Origin: Paenibacillus sp.
Lineage (GTDB): Bacteria; Bacillota; Bacilli; Paenibacillales; Paenibacillaceae
Direction of reading: 5' to 3'
Length of the DNA: 64,000 nucleotides
Assembly: GCA_023512345.1 (NCBI GenBank)
Contig: JAILZT010000004.1
Span: 186,001-250,000, forward strand
The notes below the pieces were generated by a model. The model was not told where the DNA came from. It saw only the letters and a program-made list of their open reading frames with translations, and searched no databases. Shown here piece by piece: positions 17,226-26,096 of this stretch (position 1 is the first letter of the stretch; each line of letters opens with the position of its first letter). The position numbers were made by a program, and so were the translations under genes.

Positions 17226-19316
17226 ATGGGAAAAATAATTAATGTGGCTGAAAATGGACTTTATCTTGTATTAGAAATCACAGAAGAGAAAGACGTACGT
17301 CTTCTTCATTTCGGCGCAGAGCCGCTTAGTGAGGAAATCTCCGAGAAGCAAAAGCCAGGCTTCCGATTAATGGAGCTGCAATTGTCGGGTGAGGATCGGG
17401 CAGAATATCACGGTCGAACGCATCGTGCTTCCTATCCAGGACTGCGCATGACCTTTGACAATTATACGGATTCTTCGAATGAACTAGGTAGAAAACTTGA
17501 AATAAGTCTCGTGGACGAGGTAACAGGCCTGAGTGCAGTTCAGCATTTTCAGTTCTATAAAGGGATAGGAACCCTGCGCAGCTGGACGGTACTTCATAAC
17601 GCTGGTGATACAGAAACATCTGTAGAATATGTCTCTTCTTTTTCCCTAACAGGTGTAGGCAAGGAAGGATTTAGTGATCGCAGCGATAAAATTGAGGTGT
17701 CTTTGGCGCATAGCGGTTGGCAAAGTGAGATTCAATGGCGTACTTATAGTTTGCCGGAACTGGGGATGTCCCATTTATCGGATCGCGGTTCTAAGCGGAT
17801 AGCTTGCAGTAATACAGGCTCCTGGTCGGCAGCTGAACTCATACCCATGGCTGTACTGCACAACAAGGAAAGCGGGACAAGCCTCTTTTGGCAGATTGAA
17901 CATAATGGATCATGGCACTGGGAATTTACGGATCAGAATGATCAATTAACTCTACTCATAAGCGGACCTACGGAAAGTGATAATCATTGGTGGAAAAAAT
18001 TGCAACCAGGAGAGACATTCACGTCTATACCGGTTGCTGTAGGCTCCGTACGGGGTGGATTCGAGGCCGCTATAGAGCAGCTCACAACTTATCGGAGAAC
18101 CATTCGCCGTCCTAATGAGGATAATGAGTTGCTTCGGATTATTTTTAATGATTATATGAATTGTCTATGGGGCAGCCCTACTACGGAGAAATTACTCCCC
18201 CTAATTGATGCTGCTGCTGATGTGGGCTGCGAATATTTCTGTATTGATGCAGGCTGGTATGCACCTGGTGAGTGGTGGGATGGAGTTGGAGAATGGCTGC
18301 CTTCAGAGGAGCGTTTCCCAGAGGGTATTAAGTATGTACTAGACTATATTCGCGGTAAAGGGCTTATTCCAGGGTTGTGGTTGGAGCTGGAGGTTATGGG
18401 GATCAACAGTCCAAAGCTTGCAGAAACAGACGACAGCTGGTTCTTTATGCGGCATGGAAAAAGGGTTAAGGATCGAAGCCGATATCAACTGGATTACCGT
18501 AATCCGAAAGTAATAGCACATGCTGACGGAGTCATTACACGCTTGGTTGAAGAATACGGTGTTGGTTATATCAAAATGGACTATAACATTAATGCGGGTA
18601 TCGGTACGGAGACGGATGCGGATAGTTTTGGGGATGGATTGCTAGAGCATAACCGGGCATATCTGGCCTGGCTGGACAGTATATTCGTTCGATATCCTAA
18701 CCTTGTCATTGAAAACTGCTCCAGCGGAGGCATGCGTATGGATTATGCGATGCTCAGCCGCCACAGTATTCAGTCCACCAGTGATCAGGAGGATTATGTA
18801 CGGTATGCTGCGATTGCTGCAGCTTCACCAGCAGCGCTTACACCCGAGCAGTCTGCGGTATGGTCATACCCGCTGCGGGAGGGAGATGACGAGGAGGTCA
18901 TCTTCAACATGATCAATGCGCTATTGTTGCGTGTTCATCAGAGTGGACATTTGGCGGAGCTTAGTCCTCGGCGCAGGGAATTAGTGAAGGAGGCTTTGGA
19001 TTACTACAAAGTAATTCGAGGCGACATCCCACATTCGGCGCCCTTCTGGCCACTGGGTCTCCCAGATTCACAAGGAGAGTGGGTTAGCTTCGGACTGAAG
19101 CGCGGTGACCGCCGGTACCTGGCTGTATGGCGGATTGCGGGTGAGGCTGTGTCGATCAGCCTGCCTCTAGATAGTCTGAAAGGCCAAGACCTAATCATTA
19201 ACTGTGCCTACCCGCAGCAGCATGATTCGGTCTGGCAATGGAACAAGGAAGAAGGGGAGCTTATGATATTCCTTCCTCCCGGCAAGATTGCCCGGCTGTT
19301 TGAGATTCGTTCATAA
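17226..19316 (+). CDS. Glycoside hydrolase family 36, alpha-galactosidase-like
   Basis: The 696-residue cytoplasmic enzyme has the GH36 layout: an N-terminal beta domain (to about residue 290), a (beta/alpha)8 barrel (CIDAGWY at 339-345, LWLELEVMG), and a C-terminal beta domain. The nucleophile is probably Asp452 in YIKMDYN, where classical alpha-galactosidases have KWD. The acid/base is probably Asp520 in STSDQED, after ENCSSGGMRMDY. The replaced Trp and altered SxD context leave the specificity open: alpha-galactoside, alpha-N-acetylgalactosaminide or another alpha-linked sugar. The length fits the family. The neighbouring importer suggests it cleaves the imported oligosaccharide. Confidence 0.85.
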   Translation: MGKIINVAENGLYLVLEITEEKDVRLLHFGAEPLSEEISEKQKPGFRLMELQLSGEDRAEYHGRTHRASYPGLRMTFDNYTDSSNELGRKLEISLVDEVTGLSAVQHFQFYKGIGTLRSWTVLHNAGDTETSVEYVSSFSLTGVGKEGFSDRSDKIEVSLAHSGWQSEIQWRTYSLPELGMSHLSDRGSKRIACSNTGSWSAAELIPMAVLHNKESGTSLFWQIEHNGSWHWEFTDQNDQLTLLISGPTESDNHWWKKLQPGETFTSIPVAVGSVRGGFEAAIEQLTTYRRTIRRPNEDNELLRIIFNDYMNCLWGSPTTEKLLPLIDAAADVGCEYFCIDAGWYAPGEWWDGVGEWLPSEERFPEGIKYVLDYIRGKGLIPGLWLELEVMGINSPKLAETDDSWFFMRHGKRVKDRSRYQLDYRNPKVIAHADGVITRLVEEYGVGYIKMDYNINAGIGTETDADSFGDGLLEHNRAYLAWLDSIFVRYPNLVIENCSSGGMRMDYAMLSRHSIQSTSDQEDYVRYAAIAAASPAALTPEQSAVWSYPLREGDDEEVIFNMINALLLRVHQSGHLAELSPRRRELVKEALDYYKVIRGDIPHSAPFWPLGLPDSQGEWVSFGLKRGDRRYLAVWRIAGEAVSISLPLDSLKGQDLIINCAYPQQHDSVWQWNKEEGELMIFLPPGKIARLFEIRS

Positions 19317-19394
19317 ATCGGATGGTAGATTTATGAAGCGAGTTGCCCCCAGATGGTGGATTTGGCCAAATGTGGTGTAAAAGTGTAATTGAAT

Positions 19395-19430
19395 GGCCCT
19401 CGCCCGGTAAATGCGCGAGGGTCTTTTTTT
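19395..19430 (+). terminator. Rho-independent terminator
   Basis: GGCCCTCGC pairs with GCGAGGGTC, followed by seven T, 78 bases after the glycosidase stop. The bases 19317-19394 before it hold nothing firm. Confidence 0.85.
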
Positions 19431-19512
19431 GGATACATAAGATGATCGGAAAATAAGTGCATTAGAGGAGCAGTTACTAATCGAGTGAAAATATTATAAA
19501 AACTGTATTTTT

Positions 19513-19552
19513 TGTCGAAATACCTCTAAACTTTATTGAATATTTTGTCGAT
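19513..19552. promoter_or_regulatory. Two Spo0A-box-like heptamers before the AbrB-like gene
   Basis: TGTCGAA at 19513-19519 (within TTTGTCGAAA) and TGTCGAT at 19546-19552 (within TTTTGTCGAT) start 33 bases apart, about three helical turns. They match the 0A box consensus TGTCGAA at 7 and 6 positions. Spo0A represses abrB in B. subtilis through such boxes (established). Here they lie upstream of the best promoter. Confidence 0.55.
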
Positions 19553-19578
19553 ATATATCATAAGTTGTAGAAATAAAA

Positions 19579-19607
19579 TTGACAGGAAAGAAATAGCACT
19601 TTACAAT
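19579..19607 (+). promoter_or_regulatory. Sigma-A-type promoter of the AbrB-like gene
   Basis: TTGACA (19579-19584), a 17-base spacer and TACAAT (19602-19607) give a near-consensus promoter. Transcription would start near 19614, leaving a leader of about 89 bases. Confidence 0.75.
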
Positions 19608-19702
19608 GCAAGTATGGCGTAATCATTACTACTACATAGAAGCTTTGATAGCTTTTAACATGAATGATTATATATTTGTTATTTCAAGGGAGGATGTTTA
19701 AT

Positions 19703-19957
19703 GTGAAAGCAACAGGTATTGTAAGAAAAGTTGATGAATTGGGCCGTATCGTTATTCCGATAGAATTACGCAGAACCATGGGAATTGACATAAAAGATCC
19801 ACTCGAAATTTTTGTAGATGGGGAAAAAATCATTCTCAGAAAATATGAGCCTACTTGTATTTTTTCCGGAAGTGCAGAGAACTTGATTAATTTCAAGGGT
19901 AAAATGATCAGCAAAGATATTCTTGGAGAACTGACTGCAAGCTTTGATAGACTATAA
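19703..19957 (+). CDS. AbrB family transition-state regulator
   Basis: The protein matches the AbrB DNA-binding domain closely (ATGIVRKVDELGRIVIP, IELRRTMGI, LEIFVDGEKIILRKYEP), with a C-terminal multimerisation-like tail. I take GTG at 19703 as start because GGGAGG (19688-19693) is nine bases away, and the resulting N-terminus aligns with AbrB. An ATG at 19694 would directly abut that site. The product is 84 residues, slightly shorter than B. subtilis AbrB or Abh. It should be a cytoplasmic tetrameric repressor of stationary-phase genes. Two Spo0A-like boxes and a strong promoter lie upstream, which supports an AbrB role. It could be an Abh-like paralogue. Confidence 0.9.
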   Translation: MKATGIVRKVDELGRIVIPIELRRTMGIDIKDPLEIFVDGEKIILRKYEPTCIFSGSAENLINFKGKMISKDILGELTASFDRL

Positions 19958-19966
19958 TTTTAAAGT

Positions 19967-20020
19967 AAAAGGACTATTCCTCTGGCAGAGTGATCTGCTG
20001 TAAGGAATAGTCCTTTTTTT
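19967..20020 (+). terminator. Rho-independent terminator
   Basis: AAAAGGACTATTCCT pairs with AGGAATAGTCCTTTT in a T-rich tail. It separates the AbrB-like gene from the converging PadR gene and may work both ways. Confidence 0.88.
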
Positions 20021-20048
20021 TGATGAGATTGAGTTTGATGAGAAGGAG

Positions 20049-20561
20049 TTAATCAGTGGACTTAAGAACACTTTGAATCTTTTGAATGAAAGCCTCGCAT
20101 TGTACTATCCCCAGCTCCATGCACAGTTTCTGATAGGGCGTCATAGTGGGATCCAATTGTTCCAGCTTCTGATTTAAATCCTCGTACATATGTTGTTTTT
20201 CCTCTAAAGTTCGCCTTAGTAAGGCTTCCATAGCACCTTCGTCTGCCATATCACCGAAATATAAATGCATGAAAAAGTCAGATCTTAGAACCTCCTTATC
20301 GGCAGGAGAGTGTAAATAGAAACGGAATTTTTCTGAACCAGCAGAGGTGATGGTGTATACATTTTTATCAGGCTTGCCCTCCTGCTTGATCGATTCTTTT
20401 GTGATGAGCTTTAGTCCTTCCATCTTGCTTAGGGTAGGATAGATTGTGCCAAAGCTGGCATCAAAAAAGAAAGAAAAATATTCCTCGAAGTGCCGTTTAA
20501 TCTCGTAACCGGAGTAAGGCTGTTTACTTAGCAAACCCAGAATGACATCTTGAATGTTCAT
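20049..20561 (-). CDS. PadR family transcriptional regulator
   Basis: The 170-residue protein has the PadR winged helix (IQDVILGLLSKQPYSGYEIKR, TIYPTLSKMEGLKLI, then a YTITSAGSEKF wing) and a C-terminal alpha-helical dimerisation arm of the Vir_act_alpha_C type. PadR proteins repress genes for detoxification or transport and are usually released by small molecules. It is divergent from the HAD hydrolase at 20727, separated by 165 bases, so that gene is a candidate target. I found no clear ATGT-N8-ACAT operator there. Confidence 0.9.
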   Translation of the reverse strand: MNIQDVILGLLSKQPYSGYEIKRHFEEYFSFFFDASFGTIYPTLSKMEGLKLITKESIKQEGKPDKNVYTITSAGSEKFRFYLHSPADKEVLRSDFFMHLYFGDMADEGAMEALLRRTLEEKQHMYEDLNQKLEQLDPTMTPYQKLCMELGIVQCEAFIQKIQSVLKSTD

Positions 20562-20726
20562 GAATTGAAGGCGCTCCTTTCTGTCACTCCTACCATATCA
20601 CAACTCGGTATCGTCCTCAATTTGATTTGATGAATGATTTGTATTGGCTAATGGTTCCAATATGGACATCGTGCAGCGCTTTCTATATCATAGGGCACAT
20701 ACGATTCAGGAAAGGAATGATTAAAG

Positions 20727-21413
20727 ATGAGTAATGAAGGCCAACTGGCTAAACCGGAAGCGATAATTTTTGATATGGATGGTACATTGTTTAAGACCGA
20801 GAGCTTATTGATACCTGCCTATCACAAAATGTTCGATATTCTGCGGGAGGAAGGATTATACTCTGGGCCTACACCGCCGGAAGAAAGAATTCTTGGAAGT
20901 CTGGGTATGCTTCTGGATCAGATTTGGAAGAATGTAATGCCTGAGGCAGATGAAGCTGTGCACCGTCGTGCGGATGAATTGCTGCTGCAGCTCGAAATCG
21001 AGGGACTAGAGGCAGGCGGTACGATGCTCTATCCGAAGGTAGTTGAAACTTTGACAGCACTCAAGGAGCGGGGTTTACGTTTGTTCGTGGCCAGCAACGG
21101 CTTGAAGGATTACATTCACAGTATCGTTGTTGTACATAAGATGGAGGATGTGTTCGATGGTTTATACAGCGCAGGTGGGCAAGGTACGGCTACAAAGGTA
21201 GAACTGGTGCGTTTATTGCTGAATGACCATGGAATCAGCAAAGCTTGGATGGTGGGCGATCGTTCGTCTGATGTAGAGGCAGGGAAAGGTAATGGACAAA
21301 CTGTAATAGGTTGTGCCTATGCAGGCTTTGGTCGACAGGACGAATTAAAAGGCTCGGATGTTATTATTTCATCCTTCGATGAACTGCTGGATTTATACGA
21401 CAAGGCTAAGTAA
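20727..21413 (+). CDS. HAD family hydrolase (phosphoglycolate phosphatase-like)
   Basis: A 228-residue HAD phosphatase with motif I FDMDGTLFKTE (nucleophile in DMDGT), motif II FVASNGLK, a conserved Lys before the last motif, and motif III/IV MVGDRSSDVEAGKGNG. A helical cap lies between motifs I and II, as in the PGP/YsbA-like subfamily. It would hydrolyse a phosphate monoester in the cytoplasm. The AAAGGAATG context gives the ribosome site. It is divergent from the PadR regulator and appears monocistronic. Substrate not determinable. Confidence 0.88.
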   Translation: MSNEGQLAKPEAIIFDMDGTLFKTESLLIPAYHKMFDILREEGLYSGPTPPEERILGSLGMLLDQIWKNVMPEADEAVHRRADELLLQLEIEGLEAGGTMLYPKVVETLTALKERGLRLFVASNGLKDYIHSIVVVHKMEDVFDGLYSAGGQGTATKVELVRLLLNDHGISKAWMVGDRSSDVEAGKGNGQTVIGCAYAGFGRQDELKGSDVIISSFDELLDLYDKAK

Positions 21414-21443
21414 TCTAGTTAAATTATGAATCTCGGACATACG

Positions 21444-21492
21444 AAGAGCCTCATTCATCTTTACGGTGAAGGGAGGCTCTTTGCCTTATTTT
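21444..21492 (+). terminator. Probable rho-independent terminator
   Basis: AAGAGCCTC pairs with GAGGCTCTT, followed by an imperfect T-rich tail (TGCCTTATTTTT). It lies 30 bases after the HAD gene. Confidence 0.6.
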
Positions 21493-21575
21493 TAAGTTAA
21501 TGAGGGGTGATTTACTATTCTTAAGTCCGATGATACGATAGGGTGAAGTTTAGACAAATGGGGGTCTAATAATTC

Positions 21576-23378
21576 ATGATGCGTATCACCCGAGTCTATC
21601 ACAATTGGAGTGTGACCTCTAAATTTGTTGGCGTTTATATTTTAATTTTAATAGTCTCTTCTACAATTACAGGAGTTATCCTTTACTTACAGGCCTATAA
21701 TTCAGCCATTTCTCAAGCGCGGAGTGTGATGGAACAGAACATACTTCAAACGAAAAGCAGCATAGATGAGAAAGTGAGTATGATCGAGAATATTTCACAG
21801 ATTATTGCCTTTGATTCTAGAATTCAGACGCTTCTGGGCAGTGCGTTTATTAACGAGAGCTTTCAACTTCAGGACTACCGTTACAATGTAGCTCCAATCG
21901 TAGACAATATTATGCGGCAAAATAATTACATCCACTCAATACATGTGTACATGAGTAATCCCACCATACCTGAACTGTTCGAGCTGTACGACGGTTTTTA
22001 TAGTATGAACCGTATTCAGGGTGATGAAGGGTATCTAAGCTTTATGAATGATCCCCGGAAGCAAATGGACTGGCGAGGTTTACATTTAGAGAAACTGTTG
22101 ACTGTGAGACCTGACGTCCAAGCCAAAGCGGATGTGTTCTCCTATAATCGAAAGATTTTCTCTGGACGCAAGGACGAAATCAACGGTTTGGTGGAAATTG
22201 AAGTGACACAAAGCGTGCTGTTCCAATCTCTTACGGATTCAAATTCAGATGTGGGAAGTATTCTCGTTCTAGATAGCAATAATAAGATTGCATTCGATAA
22301 CAGGTCTGAATTAACTGATAAAGCTACTGAAGATCTCGTTCATGTGTTGCCTGGGGATAATAGCAAGGTTAACAACATTGCAAAGATAGGTGGGGTCAGA
22401 TCGATTGTGATCTCAATGCCGCTAGAGGGTCCAGATCTTCGTCTTGTGGGTATCTTTCCGGTCAGTCACTTCGTGGATAAAGTGATCCATTCGATTCGGA
22501 GCATTCTCATTGTGTTAATTGCTGCACTTATTGTACTAAGTTTGCTGGTTTATTATTTGACGGTCAAGCTGTTGTCCCGAATGAAGGTGCTCTTGAAAGC
22601 TATGAAACAGGTGCGGGAAGGTTCCATTGACGTATCCGTTCCAGTGGTTTGGAATGACGAATTCACCCAAATGGCGCTCAGTTTCAACCATATGACTCAC
22701 AGAATGCACGACTTAGTCGAAACCGTTTACAAATCAGAGTTGCTTGAAAAAGACGCCCAATTGAAGGCTTTGGAATCCCAGATCAATCCTCACTTTCTAT
22801 ACAACACTCTAGCGACCATATCCTGGGTTGCCCGCAAGGCCAAAGCACCGGATATTGTAAGCCTTTCGGGCTCACTTGCAAAGTTTTACAGGCTAGTACT
22901 TAACAAGGGTAACTCGGAGACATTGGTTGAAAATGAACTGGATATGGTGAGGGCTTATCTTGCGATTCAAAAATTCCGTTTTGAAGACCGATTTGATGCC
23001 ATTTTTGAAGTTGATGACCGGGTCAGAAGCTGTTATACCCTGAAAAATATTTTGCAGCCATTAGTAGAAAACTCACTTATTCACGGCATCGAACCCAAAC
23101 GTTCTTATGGGACAATCATTATCAAAGCGGTACTGGAGGATGACCAGGTTGTACTCCGGATAATCGACGATGGTGTCGGAATGGCAGCTGACAAAATAAA
23201 AGACGTGATTGAAGGAAGGAACCTTAATACAGAAGGAAGCGGATTTGCTATTGCCAACATAACCAGACGGCTTCAAGCATTTTATGGGGAATCTCAACAC
23301 ATGGAACTTTACAGCAGACAGGGGATTGGGACGGTGATTACCCTATCTTTTGCAGCAAGGGGGTTAGACGATGTATAA
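21576..23378 (+). CDS. Sensor histidine kinase, YesM type
   Basis: A 600-residue kinase with membrane segments at about 17-40 and 308-328, an extracellular dCache-like sensor between them, HAMP (about 330-380), the phosphoacceptor motif ESQINPHFLYNTLATIS (His405) and HATPase motifs (LVENSLIHGI, DDGVGM, GFAIANITRRL). A second in-frame ATG directly follows the first. It overlaps the response regulator by 8 bases. Together with the transporter at 25154-28755 it forms a second carbohydrate-type sensing and uptake module. The ligand is unknown. Confidence 0.92.
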   Translation: MMRITRVYHNWSVTSKFVGVYILILIVSSTITGVILYLQAYNSAISQARSVMEQNILQTKSSIDEKVSMIENISQIIAFDSRIQTLLGSAFINESFQLQDYRYNVAPIVDNIMRQNNYIHSIHVYMSNPTIPELFELYDGFYSMNRIQGDEGYLSFMNDPRKQMDWRGLHLEKLLTVRPDVQAKADVFSYNRKIFSGRKDEINGLVEIEVTQSVLFQSLTDSNSDVGSILVLDSNNKIAFDNRSELTDKATEDLVHVLPGDNSKVNNIAKIGGVRSIVISMPLEGPDLRLVGIFPVSHFVDKVIHSIRSILIVLIAALIVLSLLVYYLTVKLLSRMKVLLKAMKQVREGSIDVSVPVVWNDEFTQMALSFNHMTHRMHDLVETVYKSELLEKDAQLKALESQINPHFLYNTLATISWVARKAKAPDIVSLSGSLAKFYRLVLNKGNSETLVENELDMVRAYLAIQKFRFEDRFDAIFEVDDRVRSCYTLKNILQPLVENSLIHGIEPKRSYGTIIIKAVLEDDQVVLRIIDDGVGMAADKIKDVIEGRNLNTEGSGFAIANITRRLQAFYGESQHMELYSRQGIGTVITLSFAARGLDDV

Positions 23379-24960
23379 GATGCTAATTGTTGAGGACGAA
23401 CGTTGGGAACGGGAAGGGCTTGTCGATTTTCTCGATTGGGAATCTATGGGCATCTCCACAGTAGAAACGGCTTCTGATGGCATTGAGGGATTGGAAAGGG
23501 CATTTTCCATTAAGCCTGATATAGTAATCACGGATATACAAATGCCAGGCCGAAATGGTATCGAAATGGCAAAGCTCATTCTGGAACGACTTCCTGAGGT
23601 GAGGATCGTTGTGCTGACTGGTTATGACGATTTCGAATATGCCCGTGAAGCTTTGAGGTTTGGTGCGGTGGATTATGTGCTTAAGCCAGTGGAAGAAGAA
23701 GAAATGCTGGGTACAATGCTTAAGGTGGTTCAAGGCTGTGAGGAAAAAGCGGCTGTTCGTCATGTCTCGTTACGGCAGAGTTGTATGGACCTGCTTCTTA
23801 ACCGCATTGAGCATGAAACGAAGATGGATACCATTAGCGAGTTGCTGCAAAATGGCTATCTGGAAGCAAACGCATTCTCCGTATGGGTGTTTTCATTATC
23901 GATAATATCGCCTCCATTCGATACGTCACAATTGGAACAAGCAGCTGTGAAGGCTCTTCAACGGCGGGTACTTGTACATTCTGTCGGAGAGGGGGGACGT
24001 TCAAAGTTCGCCGTACTTATTCCTCTGCAAAAAGAAGAAGTCGGACAGCAGAAGCAGATTGCCGGTGAACTCCTAAAAGAACTGGAGACGTTGGTGGTGA
24101 GAGGGAATACAATCCAACAGGAACAGAGTGAGTTCGTCAGATGGACCTTCGGCATAGGTTCTCCGAAAGATCGTATAGATTTGATCAGTGAATCCTTTCG
24201 AGAGTCACTAAACACATTAAACTACGCAGTCTTTAATGATCTGTTCGGATTAACTGAAGCGGTCGATGAACATCTCGCCAGAAAACAATTCACTCTGCGG
24301 TCTGAAGAGTTTACTCATCATTTTCGGGAGATTACTAAGCGCATTAAGCATGACCTAGGGAGTGGAAATCAAACGGAACTGGTTCTAGATGAGCTGTTCA
24401 ACTTTCTTGCTGTTCATCCCGGTGCCGGAAAATCTTATATTGCTGCACTTCTCGGAGGATTAATCGAGAGTTTTTCATCCCTTGCAATGCCTACCGGCAA
24501 AGCGGCAACGTCTGTGGCTACTGGCCATATGGAGGCTTTACTGGCATGCGAACGGTTGCAGGAGATGAGAGACTATGTGGCAGCCAGTTTGGAAGAAATT
24601 GAACGGCTTTTGGAAGAGAAGCGGAATCATAAAGACGACTTTCTTATAAGTCGTGTTATCCAGTTAATTGAGGAACATTACGGGAATCAGGATTTGAGTC
24701 TTGCCTATTTAGCTGGGGAGGTCTTTGTCTCACCCAACCACCTGGGGATGATATTTAAGAAGATAACAGGGAAGACGCCAAGCGAATATATCCAAGAATT
24801 TAGGCTTGAGCGTGCCGAAGAGCTGCTGCGGACAACCAAACAGCGTGTCGCTTTAGTTGCCGAACAGATCGGTATTCCGAATGCTTCGTATTTCGGCCTG
24901 TTGTATAAACAGGTCTATGGAATGACACCGGGAGAATACAGGGAATTCGTTCAGCGCTAA
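23371..24960 (+). CDS. Response regulator, YesN type (receiver plus AraC DNA-binding domain)
   Basis: This 529-residue regulator has a receiver domain with acidic pocket (IVEDERWER), phosphoacceptor Asp55 (ITDIQMPG) and LKPVEEE, then a long linker and a C-terminal AraC domain (LAYLAGEVFVSPNHLGMIFK and VALVAEQIGIPNASYFGLLY). The kinase-regulator coupling and the 193-base gap to the transporter suggest it activates the LplB-type operon downstream. A terminator at 24967 closes its own message. Confidence 0.92.
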   Translation: MYKMLIVEDERWEREGLVDFLDWESMGISTVETASDGIEGLERAFSIKPDIVITDIQMPGRNGIEMAKLILERLPEVRIVVLTGYDDFEYAREALRFGAVDYVLKPVEEEEMLGTMLKVVQGCEEKAAVRHVSLRQSCMDLLLNRIEHETKMDTISELLQNGYLEANAFSVWVFSLSIISPPFDTSQLEQAAVKALQRRVLVHSVGEGGRSKFAVLIPLQKEEVGQQKQIAGELLKELETLVVRGNTIQQEQSEFVRWTFGIGSPKDRIDLISESFRESLNTLNYAVFNDLFGLTEAVDEHLARKQFTLRSEEFTHHFREITKRIKHDLGSGNQTELVLDELFNFLAVHPGAGKSYIAALLGGLIESFSSLAMPTGKAATSVATGHMEALLACERLQEMRDYVAASLEEIERLLEEKRNHKDDFLISRVIQLIEEHYGNQDLSLAYLAGEVFVSPNHLGMIFKKITGKTPSEYIQEFRLERAEELLRTTKQRVALVAEQIGIPNASYFGLLYKQVYGMTPGEYREFVQR

Positions 24961-24966
24961 TACATT

Positions 24967-25007
24967 GCCTCAATTGCAGATCATGCACTTGAGGCTTTTT
25001 TGTTTTT
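24967..25007 (+). terminator. Rho-independent terminator
   Basis: GCCTCAA pairs with TTGAGGC (with inner GCA/TGC pairing), followed by two T runs. It follows the response regulator stop by six bases. Confidence 0.85.
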
Positions 25008-25030
25008 TTGCTTATTTGCTGCTCTCAAAA

Positions 25031-25044
25031 AGGTAGCGCTTTCA
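25031..25044 (+). promoter_or_regulatory. cre-like site before the second transporter
   Basis: AGGTAGCGCTTTCA matches the ideal catabolite-response palindrome TGAAAGCGCTTTCA at 11 of 14 positions, with a perfect right half. It lies 110 bases before the permease start. CcpA control is inferred. Confidence 0.4.
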
Positions 25045-25153
25045 AACATCGTGTTATTCTGATACCCGCGTTCATTTTTGATATATCATCGAGGATTGCT
25101 GACTTTTATAATAACAATATGAATAACAAGAGCATACAGAAAGGATGGAGATC

Positions 25154-26083
25154 ATGAGCAGTTTGCCTGTGAGGCGCAAATTATCGAAGCAGTTTTGGCT
25201 ACAGCGGTATCTCATGTTGTTGACATTGCCTACTGTACTATGGATGATCATTTTTAATTATATTCCGATGTACGGTGTTATTATTTCCTTTCAGGAATAT
25301 ACGCCTTATCAAGGATTTCTTCACAGTCCTTGGGTGGGGCTTGCGAATTTCAAAGAACTGTTTAATGATCCGACTTTTATAGAATCATTGATCAATACGT
25401 TCAAGATTAGTATAGCCAAGCTGGTATTTGGTTTTCCTGCTCCGATTATTCTGTCGCTCCTGCTGAACGAGCTTGTGTTCAAAAGGTTCAAGCGAATTGT
25501 TCAATCACTCACTTATTTACCGTATTTTGTATCCTGGGTGCTCGTAGTCGGATTAATGTATACCCTGCTTGATCCGCAGACCGGTGTAGTCAGCAAAATG
25601 CTAATGAGTACGGGTCTAATTGGAAGCGATACCATTTTGATGGGTGACCCAGAATCATTTTTGACACTCGTTGTATTTACTGAAGTTTGGAAAAACATAG
25701 GTTGGAATTCGATTATTTACTTAGCAGCAATTGCAGGAATTGATCCTCAGCTTTACGAAGCGGCCGTCGTTGATGGAGCGAATCGTTTTCAGCGGATATG
25801 GCATATTACATTGCCTTCTCTAAAACCGACCATCATTATCCTGTTGATACTTTCGGTAGGGGGTCTCATCAACTCGAATTTTGATCAAATGTATCTAATG
25901 CAGAACTCGATGACTCAGGATGCTGCTAATGTGTTGTCAGTCTATTCGTACAAAACGGGCCTTGTAACTGGAAGATTCTCATATGGTACTGCAATTGGGC
26001 TGTTCCAATCCATCGTAGCTTTTGTGCTTATGTATACAGCGAACTATTCTTCCCGAAAAATAACTAAAGAGAGCTTGTTCTAG
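25154..26083 (+). CDS. ABC transporter permease, LplB type
   Basis: A 309-residue membrane protein with the characteristic LplB start (LMLLTLPTVLWMIIFNYIPMYGVIISFQEY written in parts: YIPMYGVIISFQEY is the hallmark) and the EAA loop IDPQLYEAAVVDGANRFQR. It ends in SSRKITKESLF, the usual LplB tail. I prefer ATG at 25154, which has GGAG five bases upstream, over the in-frame ATG at 25145. It pairs with the LplC-type permease 13 bases downstream. LplB/LplC systems import complex sugars or glycans in Paenibacillus. Confidence 0.92.
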   Translation: MSSLPVRRKLSKQFWLQRYLMLLTLPTVLWMIIFNYIPMYGVIISFQEYTPYQGFLHSPWVGLANFKELFNDPTFIESLINTFKISIAKLVFGFPAPIILSLLLNELVFKRFKRIVQSLTYLPYFVSWVLVVGLMYTLLDPQTGVVSKMLMSTGLIGSDTILMGDPESFLTLVVFTEVWKNIGWNSIIYLAAIAGIDPQLYEAAVVDGANRFQRIWHITLPSLKPTIIILLILSVGGLINSNFDQMYLMQNSMTQDAANVLSVYSYKTGLVTGRFSYGTAIGLFQSIVAFVLMYTANYSSRKITKESLF

Positions 26084-26096
26084 GAGGTGGGACATC

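Noticed and set aside
19320-19390. Third relative of the 51-bp repeat after the GH36 gene
   Set aside because: Only short strings such as TGGTGGATTT are shared with the copy at 7695; the rest does not align well enough.
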